A stretch of 64,000 nucleotides of DNA from Okeania sp. KiyG1 (lineage in GTDB: Bacteria > Cyanobacteriota > Cyanobacteriia > Cyanobacteriales > Microcoleaceae). Where the stretch lies: the NCBI RefSeq assembly GCF_014132355.1, contig NZ_BLZO01000118.1:124001-188000 (forward strand), given 5' to 3'. The notes beneath the pieces were generated by a model. It was not told the DNA's origin. It did not search any database and saw only the letters and a program-made list of their open reading frames with translations. The position numbers and the translations under genes were made by a program. Below, one piece after another: positions 18,632-27,818 of this stretch. Numbering within the stretch: the first letter of the stretch is position 1; each line of letters starts with the position of its first letter.

Positions 18632-20377
18632 CTATTCACGAGTGAAAATGGATATGTTGTCAACAGTTATGGTTTCATCCACAGGTCCGCCATTCTTGAG
18701 AATAGAGATGGAAAGTAAATCTGGGTTGAACTCCTCAAACTTTTTACCTTGCTCAAGTACCTCATCAGTAATATCAAATAGAAATGTTTTTGAGGTTGGG
18801 CGATCGCTATCTAGGACAAAGAAAGCCATAGTACCCAAAAAGTAGGTGTCAATATCAGCAATGGCAGCCTTCTTGGATTCTTCCTCATTAGGTAAATTGA
18901 GATAGACCTCGTAGATGCCTAGAGGGTGTCCGGTATAGGTTACACTGACCTCCAAATATTCGGGTTGAGATAACCCTTCTTCAGTGACTGGCTCATCGGA
19001 TTCAGGTTGACTGTCAAGTTGAAGGTTCGACCTATTGGATCTCAATTGAGGGAGGAATTGAGAGTCTATCAGAACTGGCTCGATAAACTCTTGATTTTGT
19101 CCCACTTTTTTCCTAGTCCGCTTGCTAACTAGGACTTTTTTACCTATTTTAGCTTTGAGAGCTTTTGCTGTGGGAGCTGTTGAAGTTGATTCAGCAATGA
19201 AAGGTGTTGAAGTTGATTCAGCTTGAACAGGGAGATTAGGCCTCGTGCCATCATCATACACATAATCCATATTGTAGACGGCCTCAATGACTTCCTGCAT
19301 TGTGTAGCCTTTTACCTGACCGTTAGGTTCAAAAAATTGATAAGGCCAACTTACTTTCTCCAGTTCCTCTTGGGTAACAGGCTGCGTTTTGGGTAGCTGA
19401 GTCCATTGTGCCCAAAGGCGATCGATATTGCCGTGATGCATCCAAAAGATGGGGTCAAAGCCAGCGCTAGGAACATTTGTCATTAAGCCAAACTGGGGGT
19501 TGCCTTGATCGTCTACAGAGCGGTTATAGATTATATTAAAGATATTTTGATTTTCTTCCGAGTAGTAACCGCCAAGATAGTTATGCATTAGGCCGTGGGG
19601 TCTAATATCAATTGTTGTGTTAAAGTCCTCATACACTGTCCCTTTTTTTAGTCCTTCCACTGCATCTAATAAATTTTTCTTGGCAAAATCATGGTCTAGT
19701 GACCCACCATTGTTCAATCCCGGGTCTCTTCCTGATTCATAGAGAGAATTAGAATCATCTGCTGGTGTGTAAAACTGCTTGGGCATAGTTAGCCGACTTT
19801 TATCCGGGATTTGCGTATCGAATAAACTAATATAATTCCAATAAGGAAGGTTGAAGTCAGGATTATTGGACAATTTCCGCACAATTTTTTCAAAATGATA
19901 CACATACAGCCGATGCCAGGGCAAAAAGTGAATGCCAGACGTCCCTGCAGAGTCATGGGTGCAGTTATCCCAGGAGGTAAGCAATTTGCCAGTGTCGGGA
20001 ATAGGATTACCTTGAGCATTTACAGAAAATTCGGAATAGAAGGGACACAGTGGATTTTCCATTATGAGTCCTGATAACCCAGAGGCTGCAGTAGGTACCC
20101 AGTGAATTGATCCCTGATAATACCAGCTAAGTGGGTCTTCACATCCCATAGCTTTCATTCTTTTGAGGGCTTTCTCAAGGGATTTGAGATTCTTTTTCCC
20201 ACACTCGGTACTGGCTTCATAGCGAATATGGGGATTACAGCTTATGGTAGGGGTATCAGCAACAGTTTCTGTTGGAGTATCGGCAACTGCTTCCCCTATA
20301 AATGTATTGACAGACAACAATATGCCCACCAAGGACACAATAAATGCCCTGCGTAGGAATAGGAAAAAATGCTTCAT
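18632..20377 (-). CDS. Secreted tyrosinase (polyphenol oxidase)
   Basis: Type-3 copper enzyme oxidising phenols, 581 residues. Signal peptide MKHFFLFLRRAFIVSLVGIL...EAVADTP. The catalytic domain spans about residues 60-330. CuA histidines lie in GSIHW (H92) and GIHFLPWHRLYVYHFEK (H150, H155). CuB lies in RPHGLMHNYLGG (H261, H265) and FDPIFWMHHGNIDRLW (H314/H315). A lysine-rich linker (about 400-450) leads to a C-terminal beta domain, YLEVSVTYTGHPLGIYEV...VDETITVDNISIFTRE, reminiscent of the KFDV domain of plant polyphenol oxidases, which can shield the active site. It is preceded by an EF-hand gene on the same strand and followed by a copper-domain-less duplicate. The substrate is unknown. 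Pigment formation or exported phenol oxidation is plausible. Confidence 0.92.
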   Translation of the reverse strand: MKHFFLFLRRAFIVSLVGILLSVNTFIGEAVADTPTETVADTPTISCNPHIRYEASTECGKKNLKSLEKALKRMKAMGCEDPLSWYYQGSIHWVPTAASGLSGLIMENPLCPFYSEFSVNAQGNPIPDTGKLLTSWDNCTHDSAGTSGIHFLPWHRLYVYHFEKIVRKLSNNPDFNLPYWNYISLFDTQIPDKSRLTMPKQFYTPADDSNSLYESGRDPGLNNGGSLDHDFAKKNLLDAVEGLKKGTVYEDFNTTIDIRPHGLMHNYLGGYYSEENQNIFNIIYNRSVDDQGNPQFGLMTNVPSAGFDPIFWMHHGNIDRLWAQWTQLPKTQPVTQEELEKVSWPYQFFEPNGQVKGYTMQEVIEAVYNMDYVYDDGTRPNLPVQAESTSTPFIAESTSTAPTAKALKAKIGKKVLVSKRTRKKVGQNQEFIEPVLIDSQFLPQLRSNRSNLQLDSQPESDEPVTEEGLSQPEYLEVSVTYTGHPLGIYEVYLNLPNEEESKKAAIADIDTYFLGTMAFFVLDSDRPTSKTFLFDITDEVLEQGKKFEEFNPDLLSISILKNGGPVDETITVDNISIFTRE

Positions 20378-20523
20378 AGTGATGTGCCTTTAATCAAAAT
20401 TAATCAAATTGACAACTATTACAGCCTGTCAAACTTTCTTGCACTTTGTCAATAATTCTGCACTTCAAAATGTATGACAAAAGTGCCATTCAAGCAGTAA
20501 ACCGAGCATCGTGAGGTTTAGGA

Positions 20524-20560
20524 ATCTCCCGTTATAATCGCGAGATTTAACGGGAGAGGA
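20524..20560 (-). terminator. Hairpin between EF-hand gene and tyrosinase
   Basis: TCTCCCGTTA and its complement TAACGGGAGA enclose a short loop, a 10-bp perfect stem. It lies just after the EF-hand stop codon on the minus strand, so it can act as a terminator or partial read-through point before the tyrosinase gene. The T-tract is poor. Confidence 0.5.
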
Positions 20561-20562
20561 TG

Positions 20563-21201
20563 TCAAGAATCGACTAATTTTCCATAGGGAAGGGGAGAAT
20601 TATCTTTATCACCCCCAATTTCAAACCAGTAGTGTATATGAGCTTCGACAAACTCTTCACGAGTGATGGAACCTGAGCCATCTGAGTCGATACTGTCGAA
20701 AGCTTGGTCAGCATTGTCAGACTTTTCTTCTCCGGTGTATATTGCCAGGTACTTTCGGTACTCTTCACGAGATATTTCCCCAGAATGATCGGTGTCAATA
20801 ATATCGAAGAAAAGCTCGTTTTTATGTCTGCCTACTTCATATATTTTATCTGGAGATTCAGCTAATGATAATGATACAGTCTTTGCAACATTAGCAATCA
20901 AATCTTCTTCACTAATTTGAGTGTTACTATCAACTGGTCCCCCTCCAGCCATAAAATATTGAAACAGAGAATGACACATCTCGCGAATTTCTTCATTCTT
21001 TGATGAATCATTTTGAAGTTGAATTAAACGATTTGCAATTTCTTCAAAGTCGGAGAGGGTTAAAACCCCATTTTTATCGACATCCATAAGTTTGAAGTAA
21101 GTCTTCATTCTGGCACGCCAAACAGGGGATGACAAAAATTTTTCTGGATACATTTTTACTAATAAGTCAAGAAAACTATATGAATGTCTTGATATTATCA
21201 T
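20563..21201 (-). CDS. EF-hand calcium-binding protein (calerythrin/SCP-like)
   Basis: 212-residue protein with at least three canonical EF-hand loops: DVDKNGVLTLSDFE (about 40-53), DTDHSGEISREEY (136-148) and DSDGSGSITREEF (172-184). A fourth, degenerate unit is likely near residues 80-100. Each canonical loop has the expected Asp/Asp/Gly/Glu spacing. The arrangement resembles sarcoplasmic-type calcium-binding proteins and bacterial calerythrin, which buffer calcium rather than activate an enzyme. No signal peptide, so it is cytosolic. It is upstream of the tyrosinase on the same strand, 185 bases apart with a hairpin between. Functional linkage is only positional. The tail NSPLPYGKLVDS runs into repeat-like sequence. 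Confidence 0.88.
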   Translation of the reverse strand: MIISRHSYSFLDLLVKMYPEKFLSSPVWRARMKTYFKLMDVDKNGVLTLSDFEEIANRLIQLQNDSSKNEEIREMCHSLFQYFMAGGGPVDSNTQISEEDLIANVAKTVSLSLAESPDKIYEVGRHKNELFFDIIDTDHSGEISREEYRKYLAIYTGEEKSDNADQAFDSIDSDGSGSITREEFVEAHIHYWFEIGGDKDNSPLPYGKLVDS

Positions 21202-21484
21202 TATCTATGCAGAAGGAAGAAGGAAGAAGGAAGAAGGAATAAGGAATAAGGAAAAGTATTACGTTGTCTGAGTTTTAAACTTTTTAACTGTCCTCACCTT
21301 TCTTGAGACTGCTATAATTGCTCATTAGCGAATTGGTCGCCATAAAAGCTTAAATCTACATTCCCCACTCCAAAACGTAATATAAAAAATGGAGAAAATA
21401 ATTAAGTCTTTATGCTTAATATTTTCCTGATAAATTTAATTTTAGAAAAGTCAATGAAGATAATTGATGTGGATATATAAATAT

Positions 21485-23162
21485 TTACTTATCTGGCATT
21501 TTGTCTAATTTTTCTCTGAAAGATAATTCAAATCCTGACTTTAAAACCAAGATAAATCCTAATCCTGATAATATACCAACCACTATTGCTGCTTTCATCA
21601 ATCCTTCTGCCAATAAAACTGAAGCTGAGAGGAAAGTAAAACCAGAAAAACAAGTAAAAATCAAAGTTTTCAAAGCCAAATTAATCCGTTTTAATAATCG
21701 ATCATTTTCAATAGAGCGGACTCTAAATTGAATTTCCCCATCTTCAATTTTCGTTTCTAATTGACGGATTAAAATTTCACTTTTACTTGGCTGCTGTAAC
21801 TTATACTTAATAAAATCTCTTGTCTGTTTTGCCAATTCCCCTACAACTCTACCTCTACCTTGAGCAACAGTAATACTTTTAACAAAAGGTTGAGCGCAAG
21901 TAACCAAACTATATTCAGGATCGAGTTCTCTAGCAATACCATCTAAAGTAGATATAGACTTCAGAATAAAAATCATTTGGGAAGGTAATCTAAATGGTTG
22001 CTGCTCAAACAAAACATAAAGTTCTTCCTTTATTTCATCAAAATTATAAAAATCGACAGGTTTATCTGTAAAATTTTCCAATAGAAAATTCACTAATCTT
22101 TTTACAGGCATAATATCCGGCATTGGCTCAATTAAACCAATAGTAATCAAAGTATTAAGCACCTGGTCAACATCTTTTCTGAGAATAGCAAAAAACGTTT
22201 TAATCATCTGGTCTTTCGTCAATGACTTTACCTCAGCCATCATGCCAAAATCATAAAAAATTACGCCACCATTTAAACTAACAGCTAAATTTCCTGGATG
22301 AGGATCTGCTTGAAAAAACCATCTAATAATAATTGCTTTAAATAACAACAAACTCCTATTTGATTAATCCCTTTTGGATTAATATTACAAGCTTCTAGTC
22401 GTACTTTGTCGTTAATTTTAATTCCCGGTAAATACTCAAGAGTAATAACTTTTTCCGTAGTATAAGTCCAATAAACAAGAGGTACAATTATTTCCGAATA
22501 ATCTTTAAAATTTTCCCGAAAACGGTCAGCATTTTTCCCCTCATTCACATAATCAATTTCTTGATAGAGAATTTTAAAAAATCATAATAAATAGCATCTA
22601 ATTCATACCTTTTAGCCCAGGCAAAATACTTTTGACAAAAACGGATAACACTTTTGACAACCTTTACATCCAAGTCAAATAAAGATTTTAATCCAGGACG
22701 CTGTACCTTAACTACAACTTCCTCACCTGTTTGTAACTTGGCTTTATGTACTTGTCCAAGACTAGCTGCAGCAATGGGACGTTCTTGAAAATCTCGATAG
22801 AGAGAATAAAGAGAGTTACCAAGCTCTGACTCAATAATAGCGATCGCTTCTGTCGTTTCAAAAGAAGGAACATTATCTTGTAATTTTCCTAACTCCTCCA
22901 CATATTCCTTCGGTAATATATCAGCCCGTGTGGATAAAGACTGACCTATTTTGATAAAAGTTGGGCCTAAATCTAGCATAGTCCTCACCAACCACTTAGC
23001 CCTACGCTTTCTCACAGAGGCAAACTTATTTTGAAATAAATTGTCCCACCATAAAAAGGAAAAAAATTTTCCGAAGGCACTAAAAACATCTATTTTTCTG
23101 GTTAGAGGAGAATATTGAGTGCGTTGCCAACGAAGGGACTGAGAGGCATCTTTAGTGAGCAT
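21485..23162 (-). pseudogene. ABC1/UbiB-family atypical kinase, two frameshifts
   Basis: Membrane-associated ABC1 (AarF/UbiB) kinase-like ATPase linked to quinone or lipid metabolism. All family motifs occur but in three frames. The first is LGPTFIKIGQSLSTRADILP, then VPSFETTEAIAIIE, the alanine-rich AAASLGQVHKAKL loop and VVVKVQRPG. The second frame begins EIDYVNEGKNADRF. The third is QADPHPGNLAVSLNGGVIFYDFGMMAEV, and the protein ends in two C-terminal membrane helices. The first shift is one extra base in an A run (plus strand about 22574-22580). The second is one missing base in the A run at about 22312-22317. Restoring these two bases gives one roughly 558-residue ORF. Either decayed or a consensus error. 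Confidence 0.88.
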
Positions 23163-23681
23163 ACTATAAGTTCTGTAAATCTATCCACCGTCCATTGATT
23201 GTAACTGGGAAACGAAAATTCCGGAAGATGGGTAGATTAATGCCAATTTCACCTATAGTGCTACGCGCTAGGAAGTAGGGGAGTAGGGGAGCATGGGAGT
23301 AGGGGAGTAGGGAGTAGGGGAAATTAAATATTGAAGTAATTATAGAATTATCAACATATACTGTACTTTATAACCTGATTTTATATCATATTCAAATCTG
23401 GTAGCATTGGCATAATTAGATTCAGAGGTGGAGACCCACCCCTAACCCTCCCTGGAGGGGAAAATGTGGAGATGGGGGATGGGTCCCCATCCCTAACCCC
23501 TCCCTGGAGGGGAATATCGAGAAAGGTTTGGCAATGGCGCATCGGTTGGAACATTTTTATACCTAACCTGAGCGGGTTTGATATCAGAAGTAAGGAGTCA
23601 GGAGTTAAAAGATAAGGTGTCGGATTCTTTTTGAATTTGGTAAAAAAGATAAAAATAATACAGAAATAAATAGAGAATTTC
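23163..23681. other. Gene-free region
   Basis: Contains runs of GGAGTAGGGGAGTAGGG (about 23274-23320) and two CCCCTCCCTGGAGGGGAA palindromes (about 23446 and 23499). No gene. Confidence 0.5.
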
Positions 23682-24557
23682 TTATTTTTTATTAGCTTCT
23701 TGTTTAGCTATATCGCTGTTTTTTTGGTAAAGTTCAACCCTATTGACTGCCACATCATAGCGTGAATAATTTGGAGAAACAGAGGCCATTAGTCGTGCTG
23801 CCTGTTGCCATTTGGAGGCGATCGCCATCCACTCCTCCTGAGACTGAGCTGTTTTACCATCAGCAGCAGCTTCTTGAGCAAGTCGTACCGCTTGAGCAAA
23901 AGCTTCTTTCGACTCAGCTATAGTATCCTCTAAATTTTTAATAGTGGAGTCAGAAGACTGTAAGGTTATATTTTCTGTTGTGTTTTCTGTAATTGATATT
24001 CTATCTAACCTAGAAAAGTTTAACCATCTATTAACTTGAATGCCCAAAACCAGCATCAGTAGACTTAGAAAAAAACCACTCATCATACCCAGTTGAAATT
24101 GATTTTGGTTTTGCATTTGAATTGGTTTAATACCTGTAGATAGAGATATGGGAATTGGTTGAGGCTTATTTGTCTGAAAATGACGTGCTATTTGTTTAAA
24201 AATATTGGGCTTAGTCAAAGTAATTTGTTGAGACCAGAGCAACTTATCTTTTGGGTCTCTGATAATTTCATCAAGCCATAGTAATTGTTGTTCTTGGACA
24301 ATTCTACTGTTAATATTTACTTTTCGGATATTACGAGGTGAGATGTCTTCGAGAGTATGCTTAACTTGCTTTACAAGGTTAGACTGTTCCAACTGTTCAA
24401 TCTCAGGTGCTTCGCATAAAAGCTGTAAAACACCATCCGAAAATATAGCTCTAATTCTTACATCTAATGTAGCAAGCTGTTGATTAAGAACTTGAATAAT
24501 AGCTGCTACACTTCCTTGACGCGCTTGTATAAATATATCGTTAATTTGATCTGTCAT
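23682..24557 (-). CDS. Cyanobacterial membrane protein of unknown function
   Basis: 291 residues. The N-terminal half (about 1-95) is a soluble domain starting MTDQINDIFIQARQGSVAAI that resembles the small DUF-type domain seen at the N-terminus of several cyanobacterial membrane proteins. A single transmembrane helix follows at about 156-178 (MMSGFFLSLLMLVLGIQVNRWL). The C-terminus is helical with a WMAIASKWQQAARLMASV-P-YDVAVNRVELYQKNS motif that recurs in filamentous cyanobacterial proteins. No catalytic residues seen. It stands alone. Confidence 0.7.
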   Translation of the reverse strand: MTDQINDIFIQARQGSVAAIIQVLNQQLATLDVRIRAIFSDGVLQLLCEAPEIEQLEQSNLVKQVKHTLEDISPRNIRKVNINSRIVQEQQLLWLDEIIRDPKDKLLWSQQITLTKPNIFKQIARHFQTNKPQPIPISLSTGIKPIQMQNQNQFQLGMMSGFFLSLLMLVLGIQVNRWLNFSRLDRISITENTTENITLQSSDSTIKNLEDTIAESKEAFAQAVRLAQEAAADGKTAQSQEEWMAIASKWQQAARLMASVSPNYSRYDVAVNRVELYQKNSDIAKQEANKK

Positions 24558-24740
24558 TGGTAGTTACTGTAATTGATTTATATAGTTAACTCAGATAGTT
24601 AAATATGATTTTTAATTTGTCTAAACTTTCTTGGCTAGACTTCACAATTATTACCGAAAAAAGCAATCAAATAAAATTAAATATCAATAACTTTATACCT
24701 TTTTCTTAATAAGATTGTAGATAGGGAAATAGTTATAATT

Positions 24741-24957
24741 TTTACCTAAAAATTGTGGTTTAAAGCCTCCCTTTTAAGGGGATAATAAAGAAAAATTTTC
24801 ATGATTAGTCAATCTTATCCGTTTTACAGCGGTTTTCATTTGGGTAGACCACAGTAGGGACGTTCCATGGAACGTCCCTACAATATTTTGCTTGTGAAGA
24901 TGTGGTTCATCAAGAGCGAAAAGCGCTATAAAGGAGAGGTAATTGTTAATTAGGCTT
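24741..24957 (-). repeat. ATR copy 8, split by MITE-B
   Basis: Left part TTACCTAAAAATTGTGG, TTTAAAGCCTCCCTTTTAAG, AAAATTTTCATGATTAGTCAATC. After the MITE-B insertion it resumes as AAGGAGAGGTAATTGTTAATT. In intact copies these parts are contiguous. Confidence 0.6.
24825..24930. mobile_element. MITE-B copy nested in ATR copy 8
   Basis: TACAGCGGTTTTCATTTGGG at the left, GCGAAAAGCGCTATA at the right, with an internal GGGACGTTCCATGGAACG palindrome. About 106 bp, no ORF. Confidence 0.65.
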
Positions 24958-25017
24958 TGCGCTCAAAAGTCTTTTAGTAGGGGTAGGAAACAACCCACCC
25001 CTAACCCCTCCCTGGAG

Positions 25018-26454
25018 CAGGGCTAATTCATTGTCGCCAGAGAAAAATATTGAGGAGTACAATGATTGTTGTCAAGTATTGAGTTAAGCTAACTATTCTC
25101 AATATTAGGGCTTAGATAGAAATGAACTTATTACAAATATTGGCCCAATTACCAGATTTTCGAGCTGCTAGAGGGAGACGTTATCCATTATGGTTAGTAT
25201 TACTGTTAGTAATTATGGGTACAATGAGCGGTTGTTTCTCCTATTGTGCCCTAGAAGATTTTGCTCGTCGTCATCATCTGGCATTACAGCAACAACTAGA
25301 GCTATCGCCTTTGAGTTTTCCAACTGAAGTCTACATTTCGGCGAATTATGACCAGAATTGATTTTGCTCAATTAGCTCAAGTATTCAATCAATGGGCTCA
25401 ACACCAAATAACAATTCAAGAGGCCGAATGGTTAGCAGTGGACGGTAAGAGTATTAGGTCTACTGTCAGTGACTGTTATGGTTCTTACCAAGACTTTGTC
25501 AATGTTGTTTCTGTGTTCAGTAATTGTCAAGGAGTACCTGTAGCCATAGAACAATTTCACGTGGGAAGAAAGTAGTGAAATTGCTGTTGTCCAAGCCATA
25601 TTGGCTAGTTTAAACCTTGAAGGAGTAGTTTTTAGTTGCGATGCTTTACATTGTCAAAAAAAACCGTCAAGTTAATCATTGACAGAGGTAACCATTACAC
25701 AATAGCAGTCAAGGGTAATCAAAAAAAACTGTACCAGCAAGTACAACTAACAACTGAACAAACACAACCAAGTAGTGTTGATATATCAGAAGATAGATCT
25801 AGAAATCGTGTGGTTTGTAGAACAGTGTCTGTGTTTAATAATCTGTTGGGAATTAGCTCTGAGTGGGAAGGAATTAAGTCTGTGATTAGAGTTGAGCGTC
25901 AGGGTACACGAGCAAGTGTTGACTATTATCAAACAGCTTACTACATTAGCAGTCTGAAATTAAGTGCAGCAGAATTTGCAGTAGGAATTCAGGGACATTG
26001 GGGAATTGAGAATCGACTACATTGGGTTAAAGATGTAGTGTTTCGAGAGGACACAAGTCTAATTCGGCACTCTCAAGCTGCTGCTAATTTTTCTGTGATT
26101 CGTCAGTTGGCGATCGCTATCTGTCGCCTTCATGGTTATTCTTCCCTCACTACTGCGATTCGTACCATTGCTCACGATTTGGAGCAGATTTTTCTGATGA
26201 TTATAAATCTAGAACTGTAGTCATTGAGAATTGAAATTGGCCCATACACAGAACCTCACTCCCCCCTAGTTTTCGATTTCAATAGTTCTGGTATTGGCGA
26301 TCGCGACTGATATTAGCGATCGCGACTGAGTCTGTGACATAAATTTTTCCTGTATAAGTATGATAATTTAGGGGAAAAGACTATGAAATACTTGACAATA
26401 TGGCCAAACTTGTACTCCTCAATATTTTTCTCTGGCGACAATGAATTAGCCCTG
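25018..26454 (+). mobile_element. ISAs1-type insertion sequence, 1437 bp, 11-bp target duplication
   Basis: Near-perfect inverted ends of more than 40 bases: CAGGGCTAATTCATTGTCGC, CAGAGAAAAATATTGAGGAG, TACAA at the left, complement at 26410-26454. Flanked by identical CCTCCCTGGAG at 25007-25017 and 26455-26465. The transposase inside is frameshifted, but the ends and duplication are intact, so insertion was recent. It landed in a CCCCTCCCTGGAGGGG palindrome, a repeat that occurs several times in this window. Confidence 0.88.
25122..26220 (+). pseudogene. ISAs1-family transposase, frameshifted
   Basis: N-terminal LLQILAQLPDFRAARGRRYPLWLVL is the DDE_Tnp_1-associated domain. Next comes TFRRIMTRIDFAQLAQVF. 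The DDE domain begins LAVDGKSIRSTVSD (first Asp), with VVFSCDALHCQKKTVKLI (second Asp) and GHWGIENRLHWVKDVVFRED (third acidic residue). Three frame breaks separate these: near 25332, near 25565 and in the A run near 25660. All pieces align in order, so the gene is full length but broken. Confidence 0.88.
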
Positions 26455-27160
26455 CCTCCCTGGAGGGGAAGACAGGAGAAATGGCTTGGGAGCGAGGAGG
26501 TAGGAGCTAAGTTTTGTCCCAAGATTGTTCTGCCCAACTATAAGCCTAAAATAATAACTTTTTGAGCGTTTTAGACGTGATACCAGGCACTTTTTAAAGG
26601 CCCCAAAAAGGCACTTGTCTTTATATGTCAATGCTTTTAGATTTAATCAGCAAGCCCTAATTATTAATTATTAATCATTAATTGTTGAAAGATATTCCTT
26701 GTATAATTTAATTCCCACTATAAAACCTTGGCTTTACCGATCTTTACTTATAAACTGGCCATTTCATTAATATGACCAACTTCTGATTAACAATAAAGTT
26801 GTACAATATCAAGAAAAATTAAATCTGTTACTATACCTTTTTCTCTTTTCTATTCTATATTTCTGACAACTACAGCTAAGTCTACTAATTCTGCAAGAAG
26901 TCTACGATATTATACCAGTTACCAAAAATAATGCTATACTTAATTATCACTTCAATTATTAAATAATTAATACTAACAAAACCACTTTTTTGATTATTAT
27001 TACCTGGGAGCGCATTAATTATGATCGTGTTTACTACTCCCCCACTCCCCTGCAATGCGAAAATGTAGAAAAGTTTTTGAGAAATGGTATTAGCTATTTG
27101 AAGTTAAGAACCTTATGTTAAAATTTGCTACAGCAATAGAGGGAAAACAAAAAACTGATT
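26455..27160. other. Gene-free region upstream of leuD
   Basis: Contains a partial ATR end (26655-26692, TTATTAATTATTAATCATTA, ATTGTTGAA) and AT-rich sequence. The leuD promoter should lie in the last 150 bases. No gene. Confidence 0.5.
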
Positions 27161-27217
27161 ATGGCCCAATCCCTAAGTGGCAAAATATTTGTAGTAGATG
27201 ACAATATTGATACCGAC
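27161..27217 (+). CDS. leuD: leuD exon 1 (3-isopropylmalate dehydratase small subunit)
   Basis: The first 19 codons of leuD, reading MAQSLSGKIFVVDDNIDTD, the conserved N-terminus of the small subunit. The next residues of the family (QIIPAEYLT) are found only after 2603 bases, at 29821. The exon ends on a codon boundary right before GTGCG, the group II intron 5' consensus. The enzyme, with LeuC, isomerises 2- to 3-isopropylmalate in leucine biosynthesis. Confidence 0.93.
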
Positions 27218-27818
27218 GTGCGACTCGTTGGCTAGCCAAGACTGCCGAAAAGCAGGTTACCTAGCCTTCCGTGACTAATCTTAAAGGAGGTTAAATATAT
27301 GGCCATTGGAAAACTCTTATATCCTTGGTGGTGAAATTCCATCCGCCTTGTTGTTGGGTTGACAGCATAGGCCACGGAGTAGAGACTGAACATCAATCTC
27401 CGAAGCTGGTTTAAAAGCGGGAAAATACCAGTTACCGAGGAACGATACCGCGAGCAAAGGCTGACAAGTGGACGAACAGGAAGGTAATTAAACTCTCGTT
27501 ACAATAAGCCATTCCAAAGGTAGCTATGGAATGTAGGACAAAGTCAGAGGGTCAATGGATAATCCTATGTCTGTGGGGTTATCAGCAACCATGCCGAACC
27601 CTCCGGGAGAGTTTACCCCACTAAATCAGCCGTAATAAAGGAATAAGGGAACGAGGAAACCTCTCTTTGACACCTAAGAATATAGGTCGAGAACTTAGGA
27701 AGCCATTCAAGGTCAATCTACACTCATGTTGTAGGTCAAAGGGAGAGTAGGATTGGATAAAAAGCATTAATTTGCAGACGTATCCACTGTTAGACGTAAT
27801 GTAAGGCAATGAATAGTA

